From Ridgeia piscesae (taxonomy: Eukaryota > Annelida > Polychaeta > Sabellida > Siboglinidae): DNA of 64,000 nt. Positions 1-23,000 of this stretch are shown one piece after another. Below the pieces are notes generated by a model, which saw only the letters and a program-made list of their open reading frames with translations, did not search any database and was not told the origin of the DNA. The position numbers and the translations under genes were made by a program. Where the stretch lies: the NCBI GenBank assembly GCA_025642075.2, contig JAODUO010000158.1, positions 79,501 to 143,500 on the forward strand. The letters are read 5' to 3'. How positions within the stretch are numbered: position 1 is the first letter of the stretch; each line of letters begins with the position of its first letter.

Positions 1-48
1 ACGTTGAGCAATCCTGAGGATTGGATACTGTGCTATATAAGAACTTTC
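1..48 (+). repeat. SINE-like 3' tail next to exon A acceptor
   Basis: Reads TTGAGCAATCCTGAGGATTG then GATACTGTGCTATATAAGAA. The same core recurs at 35460-35504, where it has the GCGCTATATAAG form typical of SINE/LINE tails in many animals. Only the tail is visible because the window starts here. Family assignment is inference. Confidence 0.5.
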
Positions 49-59
49 TTTGTTTACAG

Positions 60-8907
<8,848 letters not shown>

Positions 8908-10764
8908 AGACACTTTGACGTCGTAAAAAACAGAAAACTACAAAATCATGCATTCAGGAAATATTGACAGGCCACTGGATGAGTAAAAAAATAGCATACG
9001 GTCATACGTAACAGATTGCAGTACGTGGAAAAACAAACTAATCAAATCTTCCGTCATTTGTTACTGGTCGGTTTCTTAAAATTGTGCTAACAAAATTGCG
9101 ACGGCACTTAATTGTGACCGATTTTAGTAAGAAAGGCATTTAATTGTTAAGCGCAGTGGTTCTTTTCCAATGTTGACCCCCGTTGTAAAGATCAGATATA
9201 TTTACCTGGTTGTGGCGACGTCTTCTCACATTACGTGTCTCCCTGTGTGACGTACAGCGAGTTCAGTGGAGCTACTATTGTGATGTGGGAGACCTAAAAA
9301 TATCCTGTCCACAAATTAGGTTGCTTCAGACAGAGTTGCGGGGGGGGCACTATTATCACTTTATATCGGGGTTTGAGATCAATTTACAGGCTTAATTGAC
9401 CATTGTCAAAATTTGTATGTGATGCACGTGTCGGTGGGAGCCTACAATTTAGACAATTTATTTGTGATGTTTTTTCTCATTTTATTCACCACATCCTTTG
9501 AGGGCAAAATGTCTTCAATTGTTTGGCTGGTGGGCAGCCAAATAAACCGATAATATCATCTAACCAACAAACTTGCCTGGGCAAAGGGTTTGTCGTTATA
9601 TAGCATATAAACCATTTTGTTACGTATTGCAACAGTTAAACATGTCATCTTCATCCAGTTAGAATACAATTATTATAGAACTTTATTATACCTTTATTAT
9701 ATAACGTTAACTGTACGCTTGCAGTATTATTTATTTTCCCTCAACGCAACTAATTTTTATAATATTGCGGGTTCTCGGTGCCTCAGCTGAAGCAAAAATC
9801 AGGTCACGTGATATTCTCAGACACAAAATCATGTATACTGGTGCAGGAGAAATTGATGCAGTGTTATCCTGTATAAATGTGATATTACTGTAGGCAGATC
9901 AAAGATTCTCACAGCTTTATAGGTAGAATGGACTCGGAACGCTAGCTGTTTTGTCATATGCATACTGTGATATTTTACTATGTGTTTGCCTTATAAACAG
10001 ATTGTGGTGCAGCCATCTTGAAGCCTCTGTGATAACCTCTCATGCGTAAGGCTGAGGTAGGTCTTCGTCGCCATCTCATCTGTACCTTATATCTGTCAAA
10101 CAGGAGATTTCTTGTGATGTGTCCAATGTGGTGACAATGAGACAGAGGTGTGATATTATCGGTACTGTGACAGGACTCACTGCGAGTCACTGTCTGTTGT
10201 TTATATTGTGACACCGGATAATGTGCCAAACACAACTTGCGTGAAGGAGAAGGCTTAATATAGGTCATTTCTTTAAGAAATCGACATCCAATGGTTCCTT
10301 TGTATTAATAAGTGCACTAAATTTGTGTACATATTTTCGCAGAGTTGTTAAAACAGTGTGCTGTTGACATCTCTGTAGTGTGACTTCATTTGGACTCTGG
10401 TATCAGAGATGTTTGTCATCTGCTTTCTACTATTAATACAGGATTGAGCATAACACCTGATGTTGACTTTGTTCTTATGTACATTTATGCATGTCACTTC
10501 CCTTTGCCAAACGAGTCCTTTGGAATGACAATTTAATGCAGTTTTGTTGCATGGCACATTTTAAATTGTGACTTTTTCACATTGCAAGAATACTAATTTG
10601 TACACAGTTTATATTTTCATGTGAATTCACTTGCTCTCTATGAACCTCAAGTGTCGTTTATAACTTGGACAGCGATACTTACACAAATAACTGACATAAA
10701 TAAAGGAAGCATCAATAACACAGATTCTGTTTTATATTTTCTTATTATGCATAACGCCATGGTT
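8908..10764. other. Intergenic, no gene seen
   Basis: AT-rich region downstream of CIMIP2. I find no conserved coding block, array or element ends on either strand. Confidence 0.6.
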
Positions 10765-11075
10765 CATGGACCTTACCATCCACGAGTTCATCAAATGTCA
10801 CCTTACCATCTATGAGTTCATCTAATGTTCTCACCTTACCATCCATGAGTTCATCTAATGTCACCTTACCATCTATGAGTTCATCTAATATTGTCACCTT
10901 ACCATCCATGAGTTCATCCAATGTTGTCACCTGAACATGTACAAGTTCATCTAATATTGTCACCTGAACATCCACCAGTTCATCTAATGTCAACTGCAAG
11001 TTGATCTAATGTTGTCACTTGAACATTCATGAGTTCATCTAATGTTGTCATCTGAACATGAGTTTATCTAATGTT
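10765..11075 (+). repeat. About 30 bp degenerate minisatellite, about 10 copies
   Basis: Units carry TTCATCTAATGTTGTCACCT and TACCATCCATGAG. The later copies change to CTGAACAT. It lies just before the giant 20 bp array. Confidence 0.9.
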
Positions 11076-11139
11076 CACATTGACAATTGTGTCATGTTAC
11101 TTTGTCTTTATAAATACTTGCACAAATGTGCTACACAAC

Positions 11140-14100
11140 ACAAATGTGGATGGTTTCACACAAATGTGGATGGTTTCACACAAATGTGGATGGTTTCACA
11201 CACATGTGGATGGTTTCACACAAATGTGGATGGTTTCACACAAATGTGGATGGTTTCACACAATGTGGATGGTTTCACACATATGTGGATGGTTTCACAC
11301 AAATGTGGATGGTTTCACACACATGTGGATGGTTTCACACAGATGTGGATGGTTTCACACACATGTGGATGGTTTCACACATATGTGGATGGTTTCACAC
11401 AAATGTGGATGGTTTCACACACATGTGGATGGTTTCACACAGATGTGGATGGTTTCACACAGATGTGGATGGTTTCACACAGATGTGAATGGTTTCACAC
11501 AAATGTGGATGGTTTCACACACATGTGGATGGTTTCACACACATGTGGATGGTTTCACACACATGTGGATGGTTTCACACAGATGTGGATGGTTTCACAC
11601 ACATGTGGGTGGTTTCACACACATGTGGATGGTTTCACAAAAATGTGGATGGTTTCACACAAATGTGGATGGTTTCACACACATGTGGATGGTTTCACAC
11701 AAATGTGGATGGTTTCACACAAATGTGGATGGTTTCATACAAATGTGGATGGTTTCATACAAATGTGGATGGTTTCACACAAATGTATGTGGTTTCACAC
11801 ATATGTGGATGGTTTCACACAGATGTTGATGGTTTCACCCAGATGTGGATGGTTTCACCCAGATGTGGATGGTTTCACACAGATGTGGATGGTTTCACCC
11901 AGATGTGGATGGTTTCACCCAGATGTGGATGGTTTCACACAGATGTGGATGGTTTCACCCAGATGTGGGTGGTTTCACCCAGATGTGGATGGTTTCACAC
12001 AGATGTGGATGGTTTCACCCAGATGTGGATGGTTTCACCCAGATGTGGATGGTTTCACACAGATGTGGATGGTTTCACACAGATGTGGATGGTTTCACCC
12101 AGATGTGGATGGTTTCACCCAGATGTGGATGGTTTCACACAGATGTGGATGGTTTCACACAGATGTGGATGGTTTCACCCAGATGTGGATGGTTTCACCC
12201 AGATGTGGATGGTTTCACACAGATGTGGATGGTTTCACACAGATGTGGATGGTTTCACCAGATGTGGATGGTTTCACACAGATGTGGATGGTTTCACACA
12301 GATGTGGATGGTTTCACACAGATGTGGATGGTTTCACACAGATGTGGGTGGTTTCACACAGATGTGGATGGTTTCACACAGATGTGGATGGTTTCACACA
12401 GATGTGGGTGGTTTCACCAGATGTGGATGGTTTCACACAGATGTGGATGGTTTCACACAGATGTGGATGGTTTCACACAGATGTGTGTGGTTTCACACAT
12501 ATGTGGGTGGTTTCACACAGATGTGTGTGGTTTCACCCAGATGTGGATGGTTTCACACAGATGTGTGTGGTTTCACCCAGATGTGGATGGTTTCACCCAG
12601 ATGTGGATGGTTTCACACAGATGTGGATGGTTTCACACAGATGTGGGTGGTTTCACACAGATGTGGATGGTTTCACACAAATGTGGATGGTTTCACCCAG
12701 ATGTGGATGGTTTCACCCAGATGTGGGTGGTTTCACACAGATGTGGATGGTTTCACACAGATGTGGATGGTTTCACCCAGATGTGGATGGTTTCACCCAG
12801 ATGTGGGTGGTTTCACCCAGATGTGGGTGGTTTCACACAGATGTGGATGGTTTCACACAGATGTGGATGGTTTCACCCAGATGTGGATGGTTTCACACAT
12901 ATGTGGATGGTTTCACACAGATGTGTGTGGTTTCACACAGATGTGGATGGTTTCACACAAATGTGGATGGTTTCACCCAGATGTGGATGGTTTCACCCAG
13001 ATGTGGATGGTTTCACCCAGATGTGGATGGTTTCACACAGATGTGTGTGGTTTCACACAGATGTGGATGGTTTCACACAAATGTGGATGGTTTCACCCAG
13101 ATGTGGATGGTTTCACACAGATGTGGATGGTTTCACCCAGATGTGGATGGTTTCACCCAGATGTGGATGGTTTCACACAGATGTGGATGGTTTCACCCAG
13201 ATGTGGGTGGTTTCACCCAGATGTGGATGGTTTCACACAGATGTGGATGGTTTCACCCAGATGTGGATGGTTTCACCCAGATGTGGATGGTTTCACCCAG
13301 ATGTGGATGGTTTCACACAGATGTGGATGGTTTCACCCAGATGTGGATGGTTTCACCCAGATGTGGATGGTTTCACACAGATGTGGATGGTTTCACACAG
13401 ATGTGGATGGTTTCACCCAGATGTGGGTGGTTTCACCCAGATGTGGATGGTTTCACACAGATGTGGATGGTTTCACACAGATGTGGATGGTTTCACACAG
13501 ATGTGGATGGTTTCACACAGATGTGGATGGTTTCACACAGATGTGGATGGTTTCACACAGATGTGGATGGTTTCACACAGATGTGGGTGGTTTCACACAG
13601 ATGTGGATGGTTTCACACAGATGTGGATGGTTTCACACAGATGTGGGTGGTTTCACCCAGATGTGGATGGTTTCACACAGATGTGGATGGTTTCACACAG
13701 ATGTGGATGGTTTCACACAGATGTGGATGGTTTCACACAGATGTGTGTGGTTTCACACATATGTGGGTGGTTTCACCCAGATGTGGATGGTTTCACACAG
13801 ATGTGGATGGTTTCACACAGATGTGGTGGTTTCACCAGATGTGGATGGTTTCACCCAGATGTGGATGGTTTCACACAGATGTGGATGGTTTCACACAGAT
13901 GTGGGTGGTTTCACACAGATGTGGATGGTTTCACACAAATGTGGATGGTTTCACCCAGATGTGGATGGTTTCACCCAGATGTGGGTGGTTTCACCCAGAT
14001 GTGGGTGGTTTCACACAGATGTGGATGGTTTCACACAGATGTGGATGGTTTCACCCAGATGTGGATGGTTTCACACATATGTGGATGGTTTCACACAGAT

Positions 14101-16976
14101 GTGGATGGTTTCACCCAGATGTGGATGGTTTCACCCAGATGTGGATGGTTTCACCCAGATGTGGATGGTTTCACCCAGATGTGGATGGTTTCACACAGAT
14201 GTGTGTGGTTTCACACAGATGTGGATGGTTTCACACAGATGTGGATGGTTTCACCCAGATGTGGATGGTTTCACACAGATGTGGATGGTTTCACACAGAT
14301 GTGGGTGGTTTCACACAGATGTGGATGGTTTCACACAGATGTGGATGGTTTCACACAAATGTGGATGGTTTCACCCAGATGTGGATGGTTTCACCCAGAT
14401 GTGGGTGGTTTCACACAGATGTGGGTGGTTTCACACAGATGTGGGTGGTTTCACACAGATGTGTGTGGTTTCACACAGATGTGTGTGGTTTCACACAGAT
14501 GTGTGTGGTTTCACACAGATGTGGTGTGGTTTCACACAGATGTGGATGGTTGATGTGTGGTTTCACACAGATGTGTGTGGTTTCACACAGATGTGTGTGG
14601 TTTCACACAGATGTGTGTGGTTTCACACAGATGTGTTGTTTCACACAGATGTGGATGGTTTCACACAGATGTGGATGGTTTCACACAGATGTGTGTGGTT
14701 TCACACAGATGTGGATGGTTTCACACATATGTGTGTGGTTTCACACAGATGTGGGTGGTTTCACACATATGTGGGTGGTTTCACACAGATGTGGATGGTT
14801 TCACACAGATGTGGGTGGTTTCACACAGATGTGGATGGTTTCACACAGATGTGGTGGTTTCACACAGATGTGTGTGGTTTCACACAGATGTGGATGGTTT
14901 CACACAGATGTGGGTGGTTTCACACAGATGTGGATGGTTTCACACAGATGTGGATGGTTTCACACAGATGTGGGTGGTTTCACACAGATGTGGATGGTTT
15001 CACACAGATGTGTGATGGTTTCACACAGATGTGGATGGTTTCACACAGATGTGTGTGGTTTCACACAAATGTGGATGGTTTCACACAGATGTGGATGGTT
15101 TCACACAGATGTGTGGGGTTTCACACAGATGTGTGGGGTTTCACACAGATGTGGGTGGTTTCACACAGATGTGGATGGTTTCACACAGATGTGGATGGTT
15201 TCACACAGATGTGGAGGTTTCACACAGATGTGGATGGTTTCACACAGATGTGGTGGTTTCACACAAATGTGGATGGTTTCACACAGATGTGGATGGTTTC
15301 ACACAGATGTGGTGGTTTCACACAGATGTGGATGGTTTCACACAGATGTGGATGGTTTCACACAGATGTGGTGGTTTCACACAGATGTGTGTGGTTTCAC
15401 ACAGATGTGGGTGGTTTCACACATATGTGGATTGTTTCACACAGATATGGATGGTTTCACACAGATGTGTGTGGTTTCACACAGATGTGGATGGTTTCAC
15501 ACAGATGTGGTGGTTTCACACAGATGTGGATGGTTTCACACAGATGTGGATGGTTTCACACAGATGTGGATGGTTTCACACAGATGTGTGGGGTTTCACA
15601 CAGATGTGTGGGGTTTCACACAGATGTGGGTGGTTTCACACATATGTGGATTGTTTCACACAGATATGGATGGTTTCACACAGATGTGGATGGTTTCACA
15701 CAGATGTGTGTGGTTTCACCCAGATGTGGATGGTTTCACACAGATGTGTGTGGTTTCACCCAGATGTGGATGGTTTCACACAGATGTGGATGGTTTCACC
15801 CAGATGTGGATGGTTTCACCCAGATGTGGATGGTTTCACCCAGATGTGGGTGGTTTCACACAGATGTGGATGGCTTCACACAGATGTGGGTGGTTTCACA
15901 CAGATGTGTGTGGTTTCACACAGATGTGTGTGGTTTCACACAGATGTGTGTGGTTTCACACAGATGTGGATGGTTTCACACAGATGTGGTGGTTTCACAC
16001 AGATGTGGATGGTTTCACACAGATGTGGATGGTTTCACACAGATGTGGATGGTTTCACACAGATGTGGATGGTTTCACACAGATGTGGATGGTTTCACAC
16101 AGATGTGGATGGTTTCACACAGATGTGGTGGTTTCACACAGATGTGTGTGGTTTCACACAGATGTGGGTGGTTTCACACAGATGTGGTGGTTTCACACAG
16201 ATGTGGATGGTTTCACACAGATGTGGGTGGTTTCACACAGATGTGGATGGTTTCACACAGATGTGTGTGGTTTCACACAGATGTGTGTGGTTTCACACAG
16301 ATGTGGATGGTTTCACACAGATGTGGGTGGTTTCACACAGATGTGGATGGTTTCACACAGATGTGGATGGTTTCACACAGATGTGGATGGTTTCACACAG
16401 ATGTGGGTTTCACACAGATGTGGATGGTTTCACACAGATGTGGATGGTTTCACACAGATGTGGATGGTTTCACACAGATGTGGATGGTTTCACACAGATG
16501 TGGATGGTTTCACACAAATGTGGATGGTTTCACACAGATGTGGATGGTTTCACACAGATGTGTGGTTTCACACAAATGTGGATGGTTTCACACAGATGTG
16601 TGTCGCTTTACATAGATGTGGATGGTTTCACACAGATGTGGATGGTTTCACACAGATGTGTGTGGTTTCACACAAATGTGGATGGTTTCACACAGATGTG
16701 TGTCGTTTTACATAGATGTGGATGGTTTCACACAGATGTGGATGGTTTCACACAGATGTGGATGGTTTCACACAGATGTGGATGGTTTCACACAGATGTG
16801 TGGGGTTTCACACAGATGTGGATGGTTTCACACAGATGTGTGGGGTTTCACACAGATGTGGGTGGTTTCACACATATGTGGATTGTTTCACACAGATATG
16901 GATGGTTTCACACAGATGTGGATGGTTTCACACATATGTGGATGGTTTCACACAAATGTGGGTGGTTTCACACATA
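11140..16976 (+). repeat. Giant 20 bp satellite array, about 290 copies, 5.8 kb
   Basis: Unit GATGTGGATGGTTTCACACA. The 5' part (to about 11830) has ACAAATG, ACACATG and ATATATG variants. The middle (about 11830-14420) mixes CACCCAG and CACACAG copies. The 3' part has GTGTGTGG, GTGGTGG and GTGTGGGG variants. Blocks of rare variants recur, showing higher-order duplication. The unit has no stop codon in any + frame, and 20 is not divisible by three, so each + frame reads the same 20-residue cycle (MWMVSHRCGWFHTDVDGFTQ). This yields an open frame of 1885 codons that I do not regard as a gene. Confidence 0.97.
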
Positions 16977-16984
16977 AATTTGTA

Positions 16985-17440
16985 ACCCTCTCCATCACCG
17001 TATTTAAGGTTATTCTGTTCTGTACATATTCCATACAGTTTCTGTGAGTGCAGTGACACCTGGTGACCACAGGAGACGCTGCTGACAGTGTCATATCTTG
17101 TACAGTAGCATGGTATGTGGCGATGTTTAAATGGCAACAACCCAAAAAGTAAAGGAAATATCTGCCTACAGCGATCTTCGAGACATCTTTTAGTACATCT
17201 TTGTAGAATGCCAAATGCTGTTACCCATGTGGGTGTTTCCCGCTGGTAATTCCCCATAGTCTTTGGGGGTCGGTCAGTGCCCAATGGTAGTATGTCCAGA
17301 CAAGTGGGGTGGGGGCGGGGTGAAGTCAATATGGTTTCTATACTTACAGGCTGGACCCTGCCCCAAACAGTAACACTTGTCTTTGCAAGTGACCCACCAC
17401 AATTTGACATAAATTAATCCAGGAAATAGCATCGTAACAG
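16985..17440. other. Intergenic unique stretch
   Basis: Unique sequence between two arrays. A 160-codon frame on the - strand has no family resemblance that I can see. Confidence 0.5.
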
Positions 17441-17444
17441 CCTT

Positions 17445-18325
17445 GCAAATATGTCACCGTCACAACATATCATATAAACACGTCACCGTCACCACATAAC
17501 ACAAGAACATGTCATCGTCACCACATAACACGCAAACATGTCACCGTCACCACATAACACACAAACATGTCATCGTCACCACATAACACACAGACATGTC
17601 ACTGTCACCACATGACACACAAACATGTCAATGTCACCACATGACACACAAACGTGTCACCGTCACCACATAACACACAAACATGTCAATGTCACCACAT
17701 ACCACACAAACATGTCAATGTCACCACATAACACACAAACGTGTCACCATCACCACATAACACACAAACGTGTCACCGTCACCACATAACACACAAACGT
17801 GTCGGCATCACCACATAACACAAACATGTCACCGTCACCACATAACACACAAACATGTCACCGTCACCACATAACACACAAACATGTCACACACAAACAT
17901 GTCACCGTCACCACATAACACACAAACATGTCACTGTCACCATATAACACAAACATGTCACCGTCACCACATAACACACAAACATGTCACTGTCACCACA
18001 TAACATAAACATGTAACTGTCACCACATACCACACATACCACACAAACATGTCAATGTCACCACATAACACACAAACATGTCACTGTCACCACAACACAA
18101 ACATGTAACTGTCACCACATACCACACAAACATGTCAATGTCACCACATGACACACAAACATGTCAATGTCACCACATAACGCACAAACATGTCAATGTC
18201 ACCACATGACACACAAACATGTCAATGTCACCACATGACACAAACATGTCAATGTCACCACATGACACACAAACATGTCAATGTCACCACATACCACACA
18301 AACATGTCAATGTCACCACATAACG
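17445..18325 (+). repeat. 29 bp minisatellite, about 30 copies
   Basis: Unit made of ACACACAAACATGTCACCG then TCACCACATA, with GTCAATG/GTCACTG variants and occasional deletions. It contains many GTCACC and CACATGAC E-box-like words, simply through repetition. Confidence 0.94.
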
Positions 18326-18329
18326 CAAC

Positions 18330-20014
18330 ACTTGCATGAGCTTGCAAAAACATTTATGTAACAAATTATATTCAAGAAACCAGCACGCCACACGTCTTAC
18401 AGATTATACTTAGTTATGATATACATTTGGATGAATATATTATCCTTCCATGAATTAATCTGCACGTGAAACCTTGTTCTATTGCATATTTCAATCAGCT
18501 GTCATCCAGCCCACCTCTGCCACAGATTTGACAACTATTTGTTTTTTTAACATAAAATCATAATAAATTTGACTGAATTATATACTGTAACGTCCCAACT
18601 GCTCCATTTGTTTTAAAGAACCGTATTGTAAATATAAACATAGTTATTGCTATACATTTTATAAACAGACAGATAACATTTGACAGCAGGAATTAAGAGT
18701 GATTTTTGATGTGATAGAATGGTGCAAGTGATGATGGCTTCTGAAGTCACGGAGACATGATCAGAAATTACATTCAACATCTACTGCTGTACTCGGAACA
18801 AACACATGGTAGAGGAAGTGACCTTTGGTAGAGGTCGTGACCTTGTGGTGGGGAGTACACAACCTTCTGGTGGATCAATTTGGCCTGCACATTCAAAACA
18901 AAGCTGTCTGTTACATTACTCAGAATCATCCTGACATGGTAATTATTAGCAGGGAGGTCACAATATATTATAGAATTGAAAGAGGGAAGGTCGGATGTGG
19001 GGGTGTCACGCGAGTCTTATGATTAACTATATCTTGAACATAGTACACCTTGAGCCTGTTGATTGTAGCATTCAGAGCAATCTATTGTAGGACGACCTGA
19101 CTGCCTGGGTACATATTTATATATTTTGCTGCCATAAATGATATTCAAACAGCGACACCACACAACATGCATGCGTCAGAGTTATTACTGGTACATGTTA
19201 CTAAACTCATCCAGTCAAACTTCAACCATCAGTCATTCCTTCAACCGTCAGTCATTCCTTCAACCGTCAGTCACCCTTCAGCGTAACTAACCCACCCTGC
19301 ACAGTGCATACACAACCCAATGAACTGCGGTCATGATTAACACATGCTAACTGAATACACACACGTCTATACTACATATATATACAATAAATAATACAAT
19401 ATAATTCTGCTGCAATACTAGTTGTCGTATACCACCGCACCCGGGTTAAATGCAATGTATGTGACGTCACAGTCATCAGAACGGACAAGTACAGCACAGT
19501 GTACAATTCCCGACACTTCAGAAATATTAAACAGTTTTCAATGTGCACAATCACTATAGATGTGAATTTTAGTCTGGTCATTGTCATCGTTTTGTACCAA
19601 ATCCCAGCAGAGGTCATTTTATATTTCCCCTTGCATTGTGGGGAGACAAGCTGTGCCAGTGCGTACGTCACACTGCACATCACCTTATGTTAAAGGAGGT
19701 CTCATTAGTTCACTAATCACAACAAATAATTTTTGTAGTGTTTCGCATTAATTGAAAGCACTTAACATACGGACGATTCCAAACATTCTGAATGATGCAA
19801 AAGTCACATAAGATTCAGTGGCACTAATATGTGCCCCACACCCTAGGTGTCGTCACTGTAGCGCTGCAATATCAGGTGGTGACCAAACCTCCACCAAACG
19901 TTTATACCATTAAATGTGTATGGCTCTTTGTGAAATGATGTCGTCACCCTGACTGTGTGTAAAGATTCACATCCACACAAACTGTCCTGTTCTCTCCCTA
20001 AGCCTTCCGACAGC
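18330..20014. other. Intergenic downstream of RMND5
   Basis: AT-rich. It should contain the RMND5 3' UTR (- strand, from 20014 downward), but I could not point to a clear poly(A) signal. Three GTCATTCCTTCAACC-type copies occur near 19230-19275. Confidence 0.5.
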
Positions 20015-20078
20015 TCAGAAGAAGATCTGCTTGGCATCATTTAGAGTCTGTTCTACCGGACAGTAAGGACACTTCACC
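20015..20078 (-). CDS. RMND5: RMND5 exon 9 (terminal)
   Basis: Acceptor at 20080-20079. It completes Lys371, then reads [20 protein letters not shown] and TGA. KCPYCP supplies the last pair of RING cysteines (374 and 377). DAKQIFF is the exact ending of human RMND5A as I recall it, which fixes this copy as the true terminal exon among the many partial copies upstream. Confidence 0.95.
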
Positions 20079-23000
20079 CTGGAACAAAGTAAACAACCCT
20101 GTGAATATACAGTTTGTTATACCGGACATAAGGACACTTCACCATGGAACAAAGTAAACAACCCTGTGACTACACAGTCTGTTCTACCAGACAGTAAGGA
20201 CACTTCACCCTGGAACAAAGTAAACAACCCTGTGATTATACAGTCTGTTCTACCGGACAGTAAGAACACTTCACCCTGGAACAAAGTAAACAACTCTGTG
20301 AATATAGTCTGTTCTACCGTACAATAAGGACACTTCACCATGGAACAAAGTAAACAACCCTGTGACTACACAGTCTGTTCTACCAGACAGTAAGGACACT
20401 TCACCCTGGAACAAAGTAAACAACCCTGTGATTATACAGTCTGTTCTACCGGACAGTAAGAACACTTCACCCTGGAACAAAGTAAACAACTCTGTGAATA
20501 TAGTCTGTTCTACCGTATAATAAGGACACTTCACCATGGAACAAAGTAAACAACCCTGTGACTACACAGTCTGTTCTACCAGACAGTAAGGACACTTCAC
20601 ACTGGAACAAAGTAAACAACCCTGTGAATATACAGTTTGTTATACCGGACATAAGGACACTTCACCATGGAACAAAGTAAACAACCCTGTGACTACACAG
20701 TCTGTTCTACCAGATAGTAAGGACACTTCACCCTGGAACAAAGTAAACAACCCTGTGATTATACAGTCTGTTCTACTGGACAGTAAGAACACTTCACCCT
20801 GGAACAAAGTAAACAACTCTGTGAATATAGTCTGTTCTACCGTACAATAAGGACACTTCACCATGGAACAAAGTAAACAACCCTGTGACTACACAGTCTG
20901 TTCTACCAGACAGTAAGGACACTTCACCCTGGAACAAAGTAAACAACCCTGTGATTATACAGTCTGTTCTACCGGACAGTAAGAACACTTCACCCTGGAA
21001 CAAAGTAAACAACTCTGTGAATATAGTCTGTTCTACCGTATAATAAGGACACTTCACCATGGAACAAAGTAAACAACCCTGTGACTACACAGTCTGTTCT
21101 ACCAGACAGTAAGGACACTTCACACTGGAACAAAGTAAACAACCCTGTGAATATACAGTTTGTTATACCGGACATAAGGACACTTCACCATGGAACAAAG
21201 TAAACAACCCTGTGACTACACAGTCTGTTCTACCAGATAGTAAGGACACTTCACCCTGGAACAAAGTAAACAACCCTGTGATTATACAGTCTGTTCTACC
21301 GGACAGTAAGAACACTTCACCCTGGAACAAAGTAAACAACTCTGTGAATATAGTCTGTTCTACCGTACAATAAGGATACTTCACCCTGGAACAAGGTAAA
21401 CAACCCTGTGAATATACAGTCTGTTCTACTGGACAGTAAGGACACTTCACCCTAATTCTTGCAATGTACACACCACCACGGGTGCAATGCTGTTACCTTT
21501 GCAATATTCAAACATAAATATTTGATAAGAAAAATGAATTCATGCACAGACCTACACCCAGTTGCAAGTCTATAGGTGAGACCCCCTTGATCTTGAGATG
21601 GGCCATATTTGGCAGTGTTTACCCTGGTGATGTCACCAACAATAGATAAGCTAGCTGTTTTGAACGGACTTCATAACTGGTACATCACTTGACAAGAGTT
21701 CTACGTCTACATAAAAACACATAGGAAGTTTAACACTATTGAAACACTAATTTCAGTTAGAGTTTACGTCTAATGAATGCAATAAATGTTTGTAGTCCAC
21801 GAAGCTGAAATGTGAGTGGCAGGTGAAGAGCAGACAAGGCTGGGAGGGAGAACTGTAGGGAGAAGGCCCGGCAGGAGAGGGACAGGGTGGGGGAGGATAG
21901 ATTGGACGTGGAGAGGGCAATGATGGGTGTCTCGCACTGAAACAATACAACGCAACCAGATGACTGAAGATGCTTCAGTTTTCTTGCCGGTGTAAGCACT
22001 GGATGAAAATGTGCTTTCTGCTAAAATGAAAGTGTCAACAGGCAGCTGTAGGTGTCTAATGATGATTAGACAGGACGCCAGAACAGATATTTTAGAAGTG
22101 AGAGGACGAGAGAATGTTGACACAACACAGAACATAAAACAGCATATGAAAAATGAACTACAAAACTCAACTAGACCTGAACCACAAATACACACTATAG
22201 ATAGTTAGATACAAATACCACTGTTAGCTTAGTCTATAATCTACACTGTCTGTAGTTACCTTCAAATAAAGACATACTATAATAATTGATAAATAAATAG
22301 TCATTAAATTAGTCAAATGAAAAATAATAACTAGCTGTACTCAGTTAAAACTAGCAAGACATACTGTGACAACAGAATGAGCATCACGAAGGCCGACATT
22401 GGTGGGGAGGTGTCATTAGTTCACACTTGTTGCCTGAGGCACTTACTTGTTGCCGTTTGCGAGTTTGTGCAGTGCATCCTGGGAGATGACGTGGCCACAC
22501 ACGAGGCGGACGGGCGGGTTGAGGGAACTGCTCTGTTGACGCAGGATGGGACACGCGAAGATGGAGTGGAACCGACACTCCTTGCCCAGGTTGATCTCCA
22601 CCTGTCACAGTGTCAACAACTGTCAACATTCATGTAATGTCCAAGTTGATATCCAACTGTCAGTGTCACCTCAGTGTCAACAACTGTCAACCTACACATA
22701 TATGGAGCCAGACCACATTTGCATTTTCCATAGGCGACCATTATAACGTTTCCTTCATTTCCTACTAATCTTGATGAGATCTGTTATTGGCAATTTCACA
22801 GCATATTTACCCTCCATGGGCAGAAGTTCTGTGAAAAATTTGTGAACGTTTAATACCTCAAGCTCCTACAAACTTCTTTCAAACCTTACACCCCTCCATT
22901 TCTGCTTGAACCACCCACGGATTGCCCCTGATTACATCACCAAGCAAAATGACAACTTTATTAATACACAGATATGCCCCGACTGACAGCTGTCATAATT

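Noticed and set aside
11058..16715. 1885-codon open frame as a giant protein gene
   Set aside because: It is the stop-free reading of a 20 bp satellite; all three + frames are open equally, there is no codon bias and no recognisable start context or splice structure.
16928..17410. 160-codon - strand frame
   Set aside because: No family resemblance, no splice context, partly over the satellite edge.
20046..21455. CRISPR-like regular array
   Set aside because: Spacers are not unique, the unit is eukaryotic exon plus intron sequence, and the whole context is an animal gene.
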